The notes under the pieces: model-generated | Databases searched by the model: none | The model's input: only the letters and a program-made list of their open reading frames with translations | What the model was told of the DNA's origin: nothing | From: Saccharothrix sp. ALI-22-I | GTDB taxonomy: Bacteria > Actinomycetota > Actinomycetes > Mycobacteriales > Pseudonocardiaceae | Assembly: GCF_001984175.1 (NCBI RefSeq) | Contig: NZ_MTQP01000048.1 | Coordinates: 82,901 to 146,900 of the forward strand | Reading direction: 5' to 3' | Length of the DNA: 64,000 nucleotides | Translations under genes and position numbers: made by a program | Shown here: one piece after another, positions 44,144-51,601 of the stretch | How positions within the stretch are numbered: the first letter of the stretch is position 1 | How the letters are laid out: each line of letters opens with the position of its first letter

Positions 44144-44955
44144 CCGCGAACGACATCGACGCAATGGATTACAACCAGCTCATCGGTGTGGTACGGGAAA
44201 CCAACCGCCCGCCGGGCGGCCTGCGCAGCATCGCGCTGCTCGCCCGGCACGGCTTCCTCGCCCGCGACTCGCATGTGCTCGAGATCGGTACCAGCACCGG
44301 TATCACCGCGGTCGAGCTGGCCAAGCTCGCGGGCTGCCGGGTGACTGCCATCGACATCAACGAGGAGAGCCTGCGCGAGGCCCGGCGGCGCGCCGAGGAC
44401 GAGGGCGTCGCGCACCTGATCTCCTTCGAGCGCAACGACGCCACAGACACGGGCTACGACGCCGGGTCGTTCGACATGGTGTTCTGCGGCAACGTCACGT
44501 CCCTGATCCCCGACCGGGAGCGGGCTCTGGCCGAGTACACCCGGGTGCTCAAGCCCGGCGGTTTCCTCGCCGCGGTGCCGATGTACTACGTGGACCGACC
44601 CTCGGACCGGCTGATCGCGGACGTCTCGGAGGCGATCCAGGTCGACATCCAACCGCACTACCAGGACTTCTGGCTCGACTTCTTCTCAGGTCCGCAGCGT
44701 CAGACGTACTTGAGCCGGGCGTTCCGCTTCGACACCTTGCGGCCGGCGGACGTCGACCGATTCGTGGACGACATCCTGCGTCGTCCACACCTCGCCGAGT
44801 TGCCCGCCGACGCGCGGGAAGTACTGGCGAAGAAGTACCGCGAGCACATGCAGCTGTTCCGGGTGAACCTCAGCCACATGGGTTTCACGGTGCTGTTGCT
44901 GCGCAAGGAACGCGTCGAAGTCGAGCCCGAGTTGTTCACCTCGTCGCCGGTCTAG
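44137..44955 (+). CDS. SAM-dependent methyltransferase
   Basis: The protein has 272 residues from GTG 44137 with AGGGGA upstream. Class I Rossmann motifs are SHVLEIGTSTGITAVELAKL (motif I), RVTAIDINEESLREARRR (acidic end of strand 2), FDMVFCGNVTS and LKPGGFLAAVPMYYV. The target group (N, O or C) cannot be read. It lies between the ATP-grasp ligase and the S66 peptidase in one tight operon, so it probably tailors the same product. Confidence 0.85.
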   Translation: MLTANDIDAMDYNQLIGVVRETNRPPGGLRSIALLARHGFLARDSHVLEIGTSTGITAVELAKLAGCRVTAIDINEESLREARRRAEDEGVAHLISFERNDATDTGYDAGSFDMVFCGNVTSLIPDRERALAEYTRVLKPGGFLAAVPMYYVDRPSDRLIADVSEAIQVDIQPHYQDFWLDFFSGPQRQTYLSRAFRFDTLRPADVDRFVDDILRRPHLAELPADAREVLAKKYREHMQLFRVNLSHMGFTVLLLRKERVEVEPELFTSSPV

Positions 44956-44964
44956 AGGACACCG

Positions 44965-45984
44965 GTGACGACGTGGCCGGCGCCGCTGCGGCCGGGCGGG
45001 CGCATTTCCGTGTGGGCACCGAGTTCACCGGGGCCGTACCTGTTCCCGAAGCGCTTCCGGCGTGGGATCGAGGCTCTGCGCTCGGACGGGTTCGCCGTCC
45101 GCGTGACGGCGTCGTGCCGGACCGCCTGGGACGTGTCCACCGGAACACCGGCAGTGCTGGCGGCCGAGCTGCACGAGCAGCTACAGGACCCCGAGTGCGA
45201 TGCGGTAGTCGCGGCGGTTGGTGGCTGGACGCTGCTGAACGTTCTGCCTCACCTGGACTTCGACCTCATCGCGGCGGCCGGTAAGCCGCTGGTCGGCTAC
45301 AGCGATCTGAGCGTGCTGGTGAACCTGGTCGGTAACCGCGCCGGTCTGGTGGCGTTCCACGGCCCTATGGTGCTCTCCGAGTGGGGGGAGGCCGACGGGC
45401 CCACTGCGATGACGCGGAACGGGTTCCGTTCCGTGCTCGGGCTCGGTGGGCCGTGGGAACGGCACGTGGTGGCGCACTCCGTCGAATGGTCCGACGAGCT
45501 GTTGTGGTGGGACCGGGACGATGTCCGCCCGCGCGAGCTCCGAACGGGTGGTGAAGCCCTTCGCGTGGTGCAGGGGGCCTCCGACGAGGTTGTCGAGGGT
45601 GTGTTGTGGGGGGGATCGCTGCTCGCGCTGGCCCTGACCCTCGGTACACCGTGGTGGGTGCCGCCTGGCGAGGCGATCCTGTTCCTGGAGGCGGAGGCGA
45701 TCGCGCCGGACGAGTTCGCCGCGCGGCTCGGTCAGCTGCGCATGGCAGGGGTGTTCGACCGGGCCATGGCGCTGGTGCTGGGGCGGATCGGGCGACCGAG
45801 GCCCACAGCCTCCGGGTACACGGACTACGACCAGGTGGTGCGCCGGATCGTGCCGGCCGGGTTGCCGGTGGTGGCGGGGTACGACTTGGGTCACTCGACC
45901 CCGATGGTCACGCTGCCGGTGGGAGGGCGGGCCCGGCTCGCTATGTCGGAACCGGAACTCATCCTGCTCGGGCCGGGTGGATGA
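44965..45984 (+). CDS. MccF-like serine peptidase (family S66), probable self-immunity
   Basis: The protein has 339 residues from GTG 44965, nine bases after the methyltransferase gene. S66 signatures: GYSDLSVLVNLVG (nucleophile Ser near 112), ILFLEAEAIAPDEF (catalytic Glu near 240) and GYDLGHSTPMVTLPVG (catalytic His near 309). LD-carboxypeptidases share this fold, but the compact form and its location inside a secondary-metabolite operon favour the MccF branch. MccF cleaves the amide between amino acid and nucleotide in processed microcin C and related aminoacyl-adenylate mimics. This suggests that the cluster product is a synthetase inhibitor which the host must inactivate. Confidence 0.8.
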   Translation: MTTWPAPLRPGGRISVWAPSSPGPYLFPKRFRRGIEALRSDGFAVRVTASCRTAWDVSTGTPAVLAAELHEQLQDPECDAVVAAVGGWTLLNVLPHLDFDLIAAAGKPLVGYSDLSVLVNLVGNRAGLVAFHGPMVLSEWGEADGPTAMTRNGFRSVLGLGGPWERHVVAHSVEWSDELLWWDRDDVRPRELRTGGEALRVVQGASDEVVEGVLWGGSLLALALTLGTPWWVPPGEAILFLEAEAIAPDEFAARLGQLRMAGVFDRAMALVLGRIGRPRPTASGYTDYDQVVRRIVPAGLPVVAGYDLGHSTPMVTLPVGGRARLAMSEPELILLGPGG

Positions 45985-45987
45985 GGT

Positions 45988-46017
45988 GGGAAGGCGCCGT
46001 TCGCACGGCGCCTTCCC
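45988..46017. terminator. hairpin between convergent operons
   Basis: GGGAAGGCGCCGT (45988-46000) pairs perfectly with ACGGCGCCTTCCC (46005-46017) across the loop TCGC. It follows the S66 gene and faces the FkbM gene. Confidence 0.8.
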
Positions 46018-46050
46018 TCGGTCGTGTCAACTGCGGAAGGCTCGGTGCCG

Positions 46051-46875
46051 TCAGTCGTTCGGCACCGCGAGCAGGTAGACGATGCCGTAGAGGTCGTCCC
46101 GCCCCTCGGCGCGGTACCTGGCGGCTTGCCTATCGCAGACGTCGACCGGCTCTGCGCCGCGTACCACGTCGGTCTCACCGCTGACCAGGTCGACCATCGT
46201 GAGGTCGTACCGGGCCGCAGTGAGGTCGAGGAGGAGCTGTTCCGGGCTGCGGCCGTTGCGCCGCAGCCCGTCCGGCCAGAACTCCAGCCACAGCACAGGA
46301 CGGTGAGTCAACAGGGTGGCTCGCGCGCCGATCAGCACCTCCGACTCCCAACCCTCGACATCGATCTTCACCAGATCGGGTGCGCGGAAGCCCGGGTTGC
46401 GCGCATACAAGCCGTCCAACGTGATCACCGGCACCGTCACTGATCGGGCCACTGCAGGAACCAGGTCTCGGTTGAGCGAATGGCACGCGAAATTGGTCGT
46501 GCTGCACCAGAGCTCGGCCACGCCGTCCACCGCGCCCGCTGCCGCGCGAATCGTCGAAACGTTCCGGTAGCCGTTCGCTTCGACGTTGCGATCCAGCATC
46601 GCCGCCATCGCCGGTTCGGGCTCCATGGCGACTACTCGACCCCGTTCACCGACTCGTGCGGCGAACAGGGATGTGTGATATCCGAAGTTTGCGCCGACAT
46701 CCAGCACGGTCATCCCCTCGTCCACCAGGTCGAGTAGTATCTCGGTCTCCAGCGGCCAGCTGACGCCGCTCTCCAGAAAATCGCCGAAATGGCTGGAATC
46801 CTCCGCGAAAACGGTCAGTCGAGCTCCCCACCCGGTGGTGACCACTCGTTCGGTCAAGGTCCTATCGACCATCAT
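46051..46875 (-). CDS. FkbM-family methyltransferase
   Basis: The protein has 274 residues. The start ATG 46875 is preceded by AAGGAGGTGAGG, an unusually strong ribosome site lying inside the end of the upstream gene. VLDVGANFGYHTSLFAARVG is motif I, VVAMEPEP the second motif, and PDLVKIDVEGWESEVLIGA the FkbM signature (D/KIDVEG.E). Members O-methylate hydroxyls of polyketides, sugars or amino acids. A hydroxyl on the product, such as the beta-hydroxyl made by the P450, is a possible target, but this is inference. Confidence 0.85.
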   Translation of the reverse strand: MMVDRTLTERVVTTGWGARLTVFAEDSSHFGDFLESGVSWPLETEILLDLVDEGMTVLDVGANFGYHTSLFAARVGERGRVVAMEPEPAMAAMLDRNVEANGYRNVSTIRAAAGAVDGVAELWCSTTNFACHSLNRDLVPAVARSVTVPVITLDGLYARNPGFRAPDLVKIDVEGWESEVLIGARATLLTHRPVLWLEFWPDGLRRNGRSPEQLLLDLTAARYDLTMVDLVSGETDVVRGAEPVDVCDRQAARYRAEGRDDLYGIVYLLAVPND

Positions 46876-47440
46876 CCTCACCTCCTTGTCGGGCGAACCG
46901 CCAACGCGGCTCGGACTGCCCCACGACCTCGTGCGGATCGTGCCGGTGCACCAGCGCCGCACTGAGCACCGAGCTGCGGTCCGTCGGATCGCACGTGTCG
47001 AGGTCCACTTCGACGAGGTACACGTCCAGCGCTGCGAACCGCAGGCCATCCGTCGGTCGCATAGCTGCTCTGACCTCGTCGAAGTCGCGCCATGGTCGGG
47101 TGTTGAGGAAACGCAGCGCACGGTCGCAGAACTCGTCGCGCAGTCGCTCGTCGGCGTTGGACAGGAACACCAGGTCGATGATCGAGACCACCCGGAAGAA
47201 CTCCACCGGCAACAGGGACCACGGGTCCAGCGGGCCGGTGCTCCGGCCGGTTTCGTCGTACAGCGCCACCCGCGCCTGCTCCCAGCGCTCGGGCAGCGAG
47301 TAGCTGAACATGTTGTAGGAGCAGAATGGCCACGAACTACGGCCTCGGACGGTGTGCCAGAGCTGCACGCCCAAGTATGCCGCTGTCGCGCCCAGAACGG
47401 CTCGAGGACTCAGTCCCACCTCGGCCTCCATGGTTTCCAT
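46862..47440 (-). CDS. unrecognised protein co-encoded with FkbM methyltransferase
   Basis: The protein has 192 residues from ATG 47440 (GGAAAAG before it). One hydrophobic stretch near the N-terminus (VLGATAAYLGVQLWH) may anchor it. WPFCSYNMFSY and RWEQARVALYDETG are notable. The end overlaps the FkbM start by 14 bases, so the two are translationally coupled. Divergent from the HTTM-like membrane protein; such small partners are often found beside HTTM/carboxylase-like proteins. Function unknown. Confidence 0.65.
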   Translation of the reverse strand: METMEAEVGLSPRAVLGATAAYLGVQLWHTVRGRSSWPFCSYNMFSYSLPERWEQARVALYDETGRSTGPLDPWSLLPVEFFRVVSIIDLVFLSNADERLRDEFCDRALRFLNTRPWRDFDEVRAAMRPTDGLRFAALDVYLVEVDLDTCDPTDRSSVLSAALVHRHDPHEVVGQSEPRWRFARQGGEDDGR

Positions 47441-47674
47441 CGACTTTTCCGGGCACAGGATAACTGAGGCCTCTCTGCCCTGTCAGTATCGTCGATCGCT
47501 GTTCAGGACGATGTGGACACATCTCGCGACAGAGCTCTAGTCTCGCACTCGCGACGTACTTTTCCGTCGTCAACGACGTCAATTGATCGTCGATTTCCGA
47601 CGTTCACCACTTGCGATCCGGGGGGATCTTCTGATGCTTGAAACCACGTCCGAATCGCGTGGGGAGCCATTCCC
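47441..47674. promoter_or_regulatory. divergent intergenic region
   Basis: Between the minus-strand pair and the HTTM/AsnRS-like pair. ATCGTC (about 47491) and GACGAT (about 47508) form a short inverted repeat, and several GTCGTC/GACGTC words occur near 47550-47585. No gene seen. Probably two promoters. Confidence 0.4.
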
Positions 47675-48634
47675 GTGAGTCTTCTGGCGAAGAGTGTCGC
47701 GGCGACCGGAAGGCGGTTGCGCGAGATCGGGCTGGAGCAGCCGCACGCCGCCGACCGGTTGGCGCTGTGCCGCCTCGTGACGGCCGCGGCGGTTGTCCGC
47801 ACCGTCTGGCACATGCCGCCCGGTGAGTTCTTCACCGAGCACTCCGATCTACTCGACCGGGCACGGGGACGACCCGAACGCCGCGCCATGCCCGCAGGCG
47901 TGTACGAGGGCCTGCGTGTCACGGCGGTCCTCTCGACCACCGCGTGGGCACTCGGCGTTGACCACCCAGCTGTGAAGCTGTGCGCCAACGTTTCGTTCGG
48001 GGTACTGCAAAAGCGCGTTGTGGACTTTCACCCCGAGCTGTGGACGTACAACAGTCACCTCAACGCCTTCCTCGCGTTGCTGTCGGTGACCGAGGCACGA
48101 GCCGCGGAGGACGACGAGTTCGCCTCGACGACGCTCGCCGCGTTGCAAAGCTCCTTCGCGTGCGTCTACCTCCAGTCGGGGCTGGCCAAACTGATCGGCT
48201 CGGGGCCGTCGTGGCTACGCGGCGGCACCACCCGTGCCGCGTGGGGCGAGTTGGGGACACCGCTGGGCAAGCGGCTGGCCACCTCGGACCCGTGGATCGC
48301 CGCTCTGGCGAGCGCGGGCACCGTCGCCTTCGAGTTCGGGTTCGCCCCGGCGCTGGTGCTCGCGTGGCGGCGACGAGCTCTGGCAGGCCTCGCCTCGGTC
48401 CTGTTCCACGGCACGGTGAAGGCCACGATGGACATCTCCTTCTGGCACTTGGCGTGGTTCGCCGGCCCGCTGTTCTCGGTGCCCGACAGCGTGACGGCTG
48501 GGATCGCCCGCCACCTGCGCTCCACCACCCGGCGGTCGCGCCGTCGAGCCTGGGCCGTGGCGGCCGGCGCGGCGTTGTCACTCGCCACCCGTTCGATCAA
48601 GTGGAGGAAAGTTGTCGCCAGAGCTGGTCACTGA
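47675..48634 (+). CDS. HTTM/VKGC-like integral membrane protein
   Basis: The protein has 319 residues from GTG 47675. Several hydrophobic segments are visible (LCRLVTAAAVVRTVWH, ALASAGTVAFEFGFAPALVLAW, ISFWHLAWFAGPLF). The segment FACVYLQSGLAKLIGSGPSW followed by LRGGT matches the 'Q.YLSKL....WL.G' core of HTTM (horizontally transferred transmembrane) proteins, which are related to vitamin-K-dependent gamma-carboxylase. Their reactions are mostly unknown; some may modify peptides at the membrane. The last 23 bases overlap the AsnRS-like gene, so they are coupled. Confidence 0.7.
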   Translation: MSLLAKSVAATGRRLREIGLEQPHAADRLALCRLVTAAAVVRTVWHMPPGEFFTEHSDLLDRARGRPERRAMPAGVYEGLRVTAVLSTTAWALGVDHPAVKLCANVSFGVLQKRVVDFHPELWTYNSHLNAFLALLSVTEARAAEDDEFASTTLAALQSSFACVYLQSGLAKLIGSGPSWLRGGTTRAAWGELGTPLGKRLATSDPWIAALASAGTVAFEFGFAPALVLAWRRRALAGLASVLFHGTVKATMDISFWHLAWFAGPLFSVPDSVTAGIARHLRSTTRRSRRRAWAVAAGAALSLATRSIKWRKVVARAGH

Positions 48635-49652
48635 CCGAGCCCGGATTCGCCCGCCGGCGAGTTGGAAGGACCCGGGAACGCATTACCTGCACGTGTTGCA
48701 GGATCCGTGGTACCGCCACGTGTTCGAACTGACCGACCTGTTCCACACCGCGACCGTCGATTTCTGGCGACGGCGTGGCGGGCGGGCCGCCTACCTGCCG
48801 CTCACCACCGGGTCGGTCTCCAGCCCGATGGGTCGGGGCAGCGACTCCTCGCCCGTCCGAGTGGTGCTGGAGGGCGTGCCCACCTACCTGGCCGACTCCA
48901 TGCAGTTCCTGCTGGAGCTGAGCTGCCGGCTCACCGACGGCCCGAGTTACTACGTGATGCCGTCGTTCCGGGGTGAGGCCGCCGACGAGACGCACCTATG
49001 CCAGTTCTTCCACAGCGAGGCGGAGCTGGTCGGCGGGCTCGACACCTGCATCACCGTCGTGGACGACTACCTGCGTCACTTGGCGGCGACTTACTTGGAG
49101 CAGGCGGCCGACCTCGTCACGGCGCTGGCCGGTGGCACCGGGCACCTGCGCGAGCCGCTGCGGGACGGCGCGTTCCGCCGGATCACGTTCGACGAGGCGG
49201 TCGACCTGTTGGACGATCATCCGAGGTTCGTCCGACACCAGGCCGACGACTGCCGTTCGTTGACCAGGGCGGGGGAGCGACGGCTGATGGAGTTGCTCGG
49301 CCAGTTCACCTGGGTAACGCACATGGACCACCTGTCCGTGCCGTTCTACCAGGCGTTCGCGTCAGGCGACCGGGCGAAGGCCGCCAACGGCGATCTGCTG
49401 ATGGGCATCGGCGAGACCGTCGGCTGCGGTGAGCGCCACGACCGGGCTGAACTCGTGCGGGAAGCGTTGGCTTTGCACGAGGTCCGCGAGTCCGACTACG
49501 AGTGGTACGTCAAGATGCGCGAGGCCGCGCCGCTGCGGACGTCGGGGTTCGGCATGGGCGTCGAGCGTTTTTTGTTGTGGCTGCTCAACCACGACGACAT
49601 CCGCGACCTGGCGCTGCTGCTTCGCTTCAACGGCGAGCAGATCAACCCGTGA
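48612..49652 (+). CDS. AsnRS/AspRS-like class II synthetase core without anticodon-binding domain
   Basis: The protein has 346 residues from TTG 48612, right after GAGGAAAG and inside the end of the HTTM gene. It begins at the class II catalytic region: YLADSMQFLLELSCRL, motif 2 near residue 118 (PSFRGEAADETHLCQFFHSE), RITFDEAVDLL, GIGETVGCGERH and motif 3 GFGMGVERFLLWLLN near 312. All are typical of asparaginyl/aspartyl-tRNA synthetases. The N-terminal OB-fold that binds the anticodon is absent. Such trimmed paralogues include asparagine-synthetase-like and amide-forming enzymes, so it may activate an amino acid for the pathway; resistance is an alternative. tRNA charging in the normal way is unlikely. 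Confidence 0.8.
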   Translation: MSPELVTDRARIRPPASWKDPGTHYLHVLQDPWYRHVFELTDLFHTATVDFWRRRGGRAAYLPLTTGSVSSPMGRGSDSSPVRVVLEGVPTYLADSMQFLLELSCRLTDGPSYYVMPSFRGEAADETHLCQFFHSEAELVGGLDTCITVVDDYLRHLAATYLEQAADLVTALAGGTGHLREPLRDGAFRRITFDEAVDLLDDHPRFVRHQADDCRSLTRAGERRLMELLGQFTWVTHMDHLSVPFYQAFASGDRAKAANGDLLMGIGETVGCGERHDRAELVREALALHEVRESDYEWYVKMREAAPLRTSGFGMGVERFLLWLLNHDDIRDLALLLRFNGEQINP

Positions 49653-49654
49653 CC

Positions 49655-49688
49655 GGTTGGTGGGGCGCACACCTGCGCCCCACCAACC
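49655..49688. terminator. perfect 15-bp bidirectional terminator hairpin
   Basis: GGTTGGTGGGGCGCA (49655-49669), loop CACC, then TGCGCCCCACCAACC (49674-49688). It lies between the convergent AsnRS-like gene and the 613-residue gene. Confidence 0.85.
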
Positions 49689-49693
49689 CACGT

Positions 49694-51532
49694 TCAGGTC
49701 CCGAGCAGGCAGAGCAGTCCGGAGACGACTGACAGCGCGCCGTCGTGCAGCGACAGGCACACGAACTCGTGTTCGTCCGCGGTCGCCGTGGACGTCGAGA
49801 GGTCGACCGGCCACTCCACCCGGATCTCCTCGCCCGCGGGCACCCGCAGTGCGCGATGGCTTCCCTGCGGCAGCCCGGTATGCCCGCCCGCGACGAAAGC
49901 GAATCCGATCGCGCCGTTCAGAGCGGCGGCCCCACTGTTCACCACGTGCGCGCCGACCACTGCCGGCTCACTCCGCCGAGCCCACACCACACCGGTCCGC
50001 GCGGTCGGAGCGTCCGCAGTGGACTGCTCGACATCGCCGCAGTGCCTGCACTGCACCACACGCAGCACCAGGTCCCGATGGACGCGGTGGCGCAGGCGCA
50101 GCCGCACCGCCCGATCCACCCCACACCTCGGGCACGCGCACGCCTCAGCGGACTCCTGCCGCAACGCGGCCAGTCCACCCGCGGTGAACTGCCACCAGTC
50201 GCCGTGCACGCGGGCCACTGTCCGAGCCACGACGCCGGCTTGGAGCCGGTCCACCTCATCCGCCAGAGCGCGCACCTCCGCCGCCGGCACGGACTTGAAG
50301 AGGTCCGGGCCGACCGCCCTGATGTGCGCGGCCACATCGGCGAGCGCAGTCTCGTCAAGGTCCACGTTGAGCCAGCGCAGGGATCGCAGCCGGGGGAGCA
50401 CGACATCGTTCCACCTGACGACCTGGTCGAGCAGAGCGGGATCGGTCTGAACGGGAGTGGAGGCCGTGGAAACGACCTGCGTCGGCGCCATGATCAGGCC
50501 CGGGTCGCCGAGCAGTCCAAACCGCGACATCTCGCCGTGCAACTCGTCGGCCCGCCGGTTCAAGGTGTCGAGCACCTCTCCGAGCGGAGCTCCGCGCGAC
50601 ACCTCCTCCTCGAACACCGCACGCAGCGTGACGTCCTCCACGTGCAGGCCCACCGCACCGATAACCGCTACCGCTGTGCCGTCGAGGAAACCCAGACCCA
50701 CCCCGACGGAGGTGGGAAACGCGTTGTTGCCCACCGCAACGGTCGAGCACGCCTGCATGAACACCAGCGACGCGTTCACCTCGGCGGCGGGCAGACGTTG
50801 CGACTCGTCCAGATCCGGCCGATAGCAACCCTCGCCCCTCAGGCACGAGGGCACGCGCGTCCGGGTGTCCACCAGTGGCGGGGTCGGACCGGACCGACCG
50901 CAGATGACGCCGTCCGGAAAGTTCACGCAGCACTCGCGACCGAACGAGCGCAGCACGAGCGTGCCCGTTCCCCTATGCCGCAGCACGTCGAGGTCGTCCA
51001 AGCCCAGGGCGTCGGCTGTCGGCGCGTCCACCTGCGTCGGGTGGGTGGCGACGAACGTGCCGTTGTCACCCACCGCGTCCACAGTCAGAGTGCGGTACAC
51101 CAGGCACAGCAACGCGGTCGCGTCACGCGCCACGATCAGGCCGACACGCGGAGCGAGCCGGCCCGGCCAGTCCGCGAGATCGGCGAAGTCGTCCGCAAGA
51201 CCGACCAGCGCTGCGGGCACGTCACCGAGCCGGAGGAGCCGCGCGGTCACCTGGTCGAGCGACAGGTGTTCGTGCGGCCGGTCGCTCGCCGCGGCGAGCA
51301 GCCGCCCGGCCGCCCGGCCGGCCTCGCCCACGGACAGGACCAGCCCCACGCGCGGCTGCCTCGTTACGACCGGCCAGCCCTCGTCACCGCCCAGTCCCAG
51401 GTGCTTCCGGTACCGCGCGACGGGCGGCCCGGGCAGCAACGGGAACGGGTCGCCCGGCTGCCACGATTCGCTCCGCTGTCCCGCCGACAGGACGTCCTCG
51501 CACACAACGATCCCCGCTGTTCCCGCCCTCAT
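49694..51532 (-). CDS. possible caspase/CHAT-like protein with C-terminal zinc ribbon
   Basis: The protein has 612 residues from ATG 51532 (GGGGG five bases before); a TTG at 51559 adds nine. Near residue 257 it reads ASLVFMQACSTVAVGNNAFP, then GLGFLDGTAVAVIGAV and FEEEVSRGAPLGEVLDTLN. This resembles the catalytic Cys strand and following helices of CHAT/clan-CD peptidases; the matching His is not obvious. A zinc ribbon follows near 467 (CACPRCG ... QCRHCGD). The C-terminal 130 residues look like a beta-sandwich. There is no signal peptide. It ends 42 bases from the AsnRS-like gene. It could process a peptide or be an unrelated passenger; function uncertain. Confidence 0.5.
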   Translation of the reverse strand: MRAGTAGIVVCEDVLSAGQRSESWQPGDPFPLLPGPPVARYRKHLGLGGDEGWPVVTRQPRVGLVLSVGEAGRAAGRLLAAASDRPHEHLSLDQVTARLLRLGDVPAALVGLADDFADLADWPGRLAPRVGLIVARDATALLCLVYRTLTVDAVGDNGTFVATHPTQVDAPTADALGLDDLDVLRHRGTGTLVLRSFGRECCVNFPDGVICGRSGPTPPLVDTRTRVPSCLRGEGCYRPDLDESQRLPAAEVNASLVFMQACSTVAVGNNAFPTSVGVGLGFLDGTAVAVIGAVGLHVEDVTLRAVFEEEVSRGAPLGEVLDTLNRRADELHGEMSRFGLLGDPGLIMAPTQVVSTASTPVQTDPALLDQVVRWNDVVLPRLRSLRWLNVDLDETALADVAAHIRAVGPDLFKSVPAAEVRALADEVDRLQAGVVARTVARVHGDWWQFTAGGLAALRQESAEACACPRCGVDRAVRLRLRHRVHRDLVLRVVQCRHCGDVEQSTADAPTARTGVVWARRSEPAVVGAHVVNSGAAALNGAIGFAFVAGGHTGLPQGSHRALRVPAGEEIRVEWPVDLSTSTATADEHEFVCLSLHDGALSVVSGLLCLLGT

Positions 51533-51601
51533 GCCAGCCCCCGTCCGCGATTCTTCCAACCGGTCCAGTTTAGGGCGGGAATGCGGTTCTGGTGCTTTCG
51601 T

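Noticed and set aside
44965..45984. Housekeeping LD-carboxypeptidase for peptidoglycan recycling
   Set aside because: Not excluded by sequence, but the position at the end of a tightly overlapping biosynthetic operon makes MccF-type immunity more likely.
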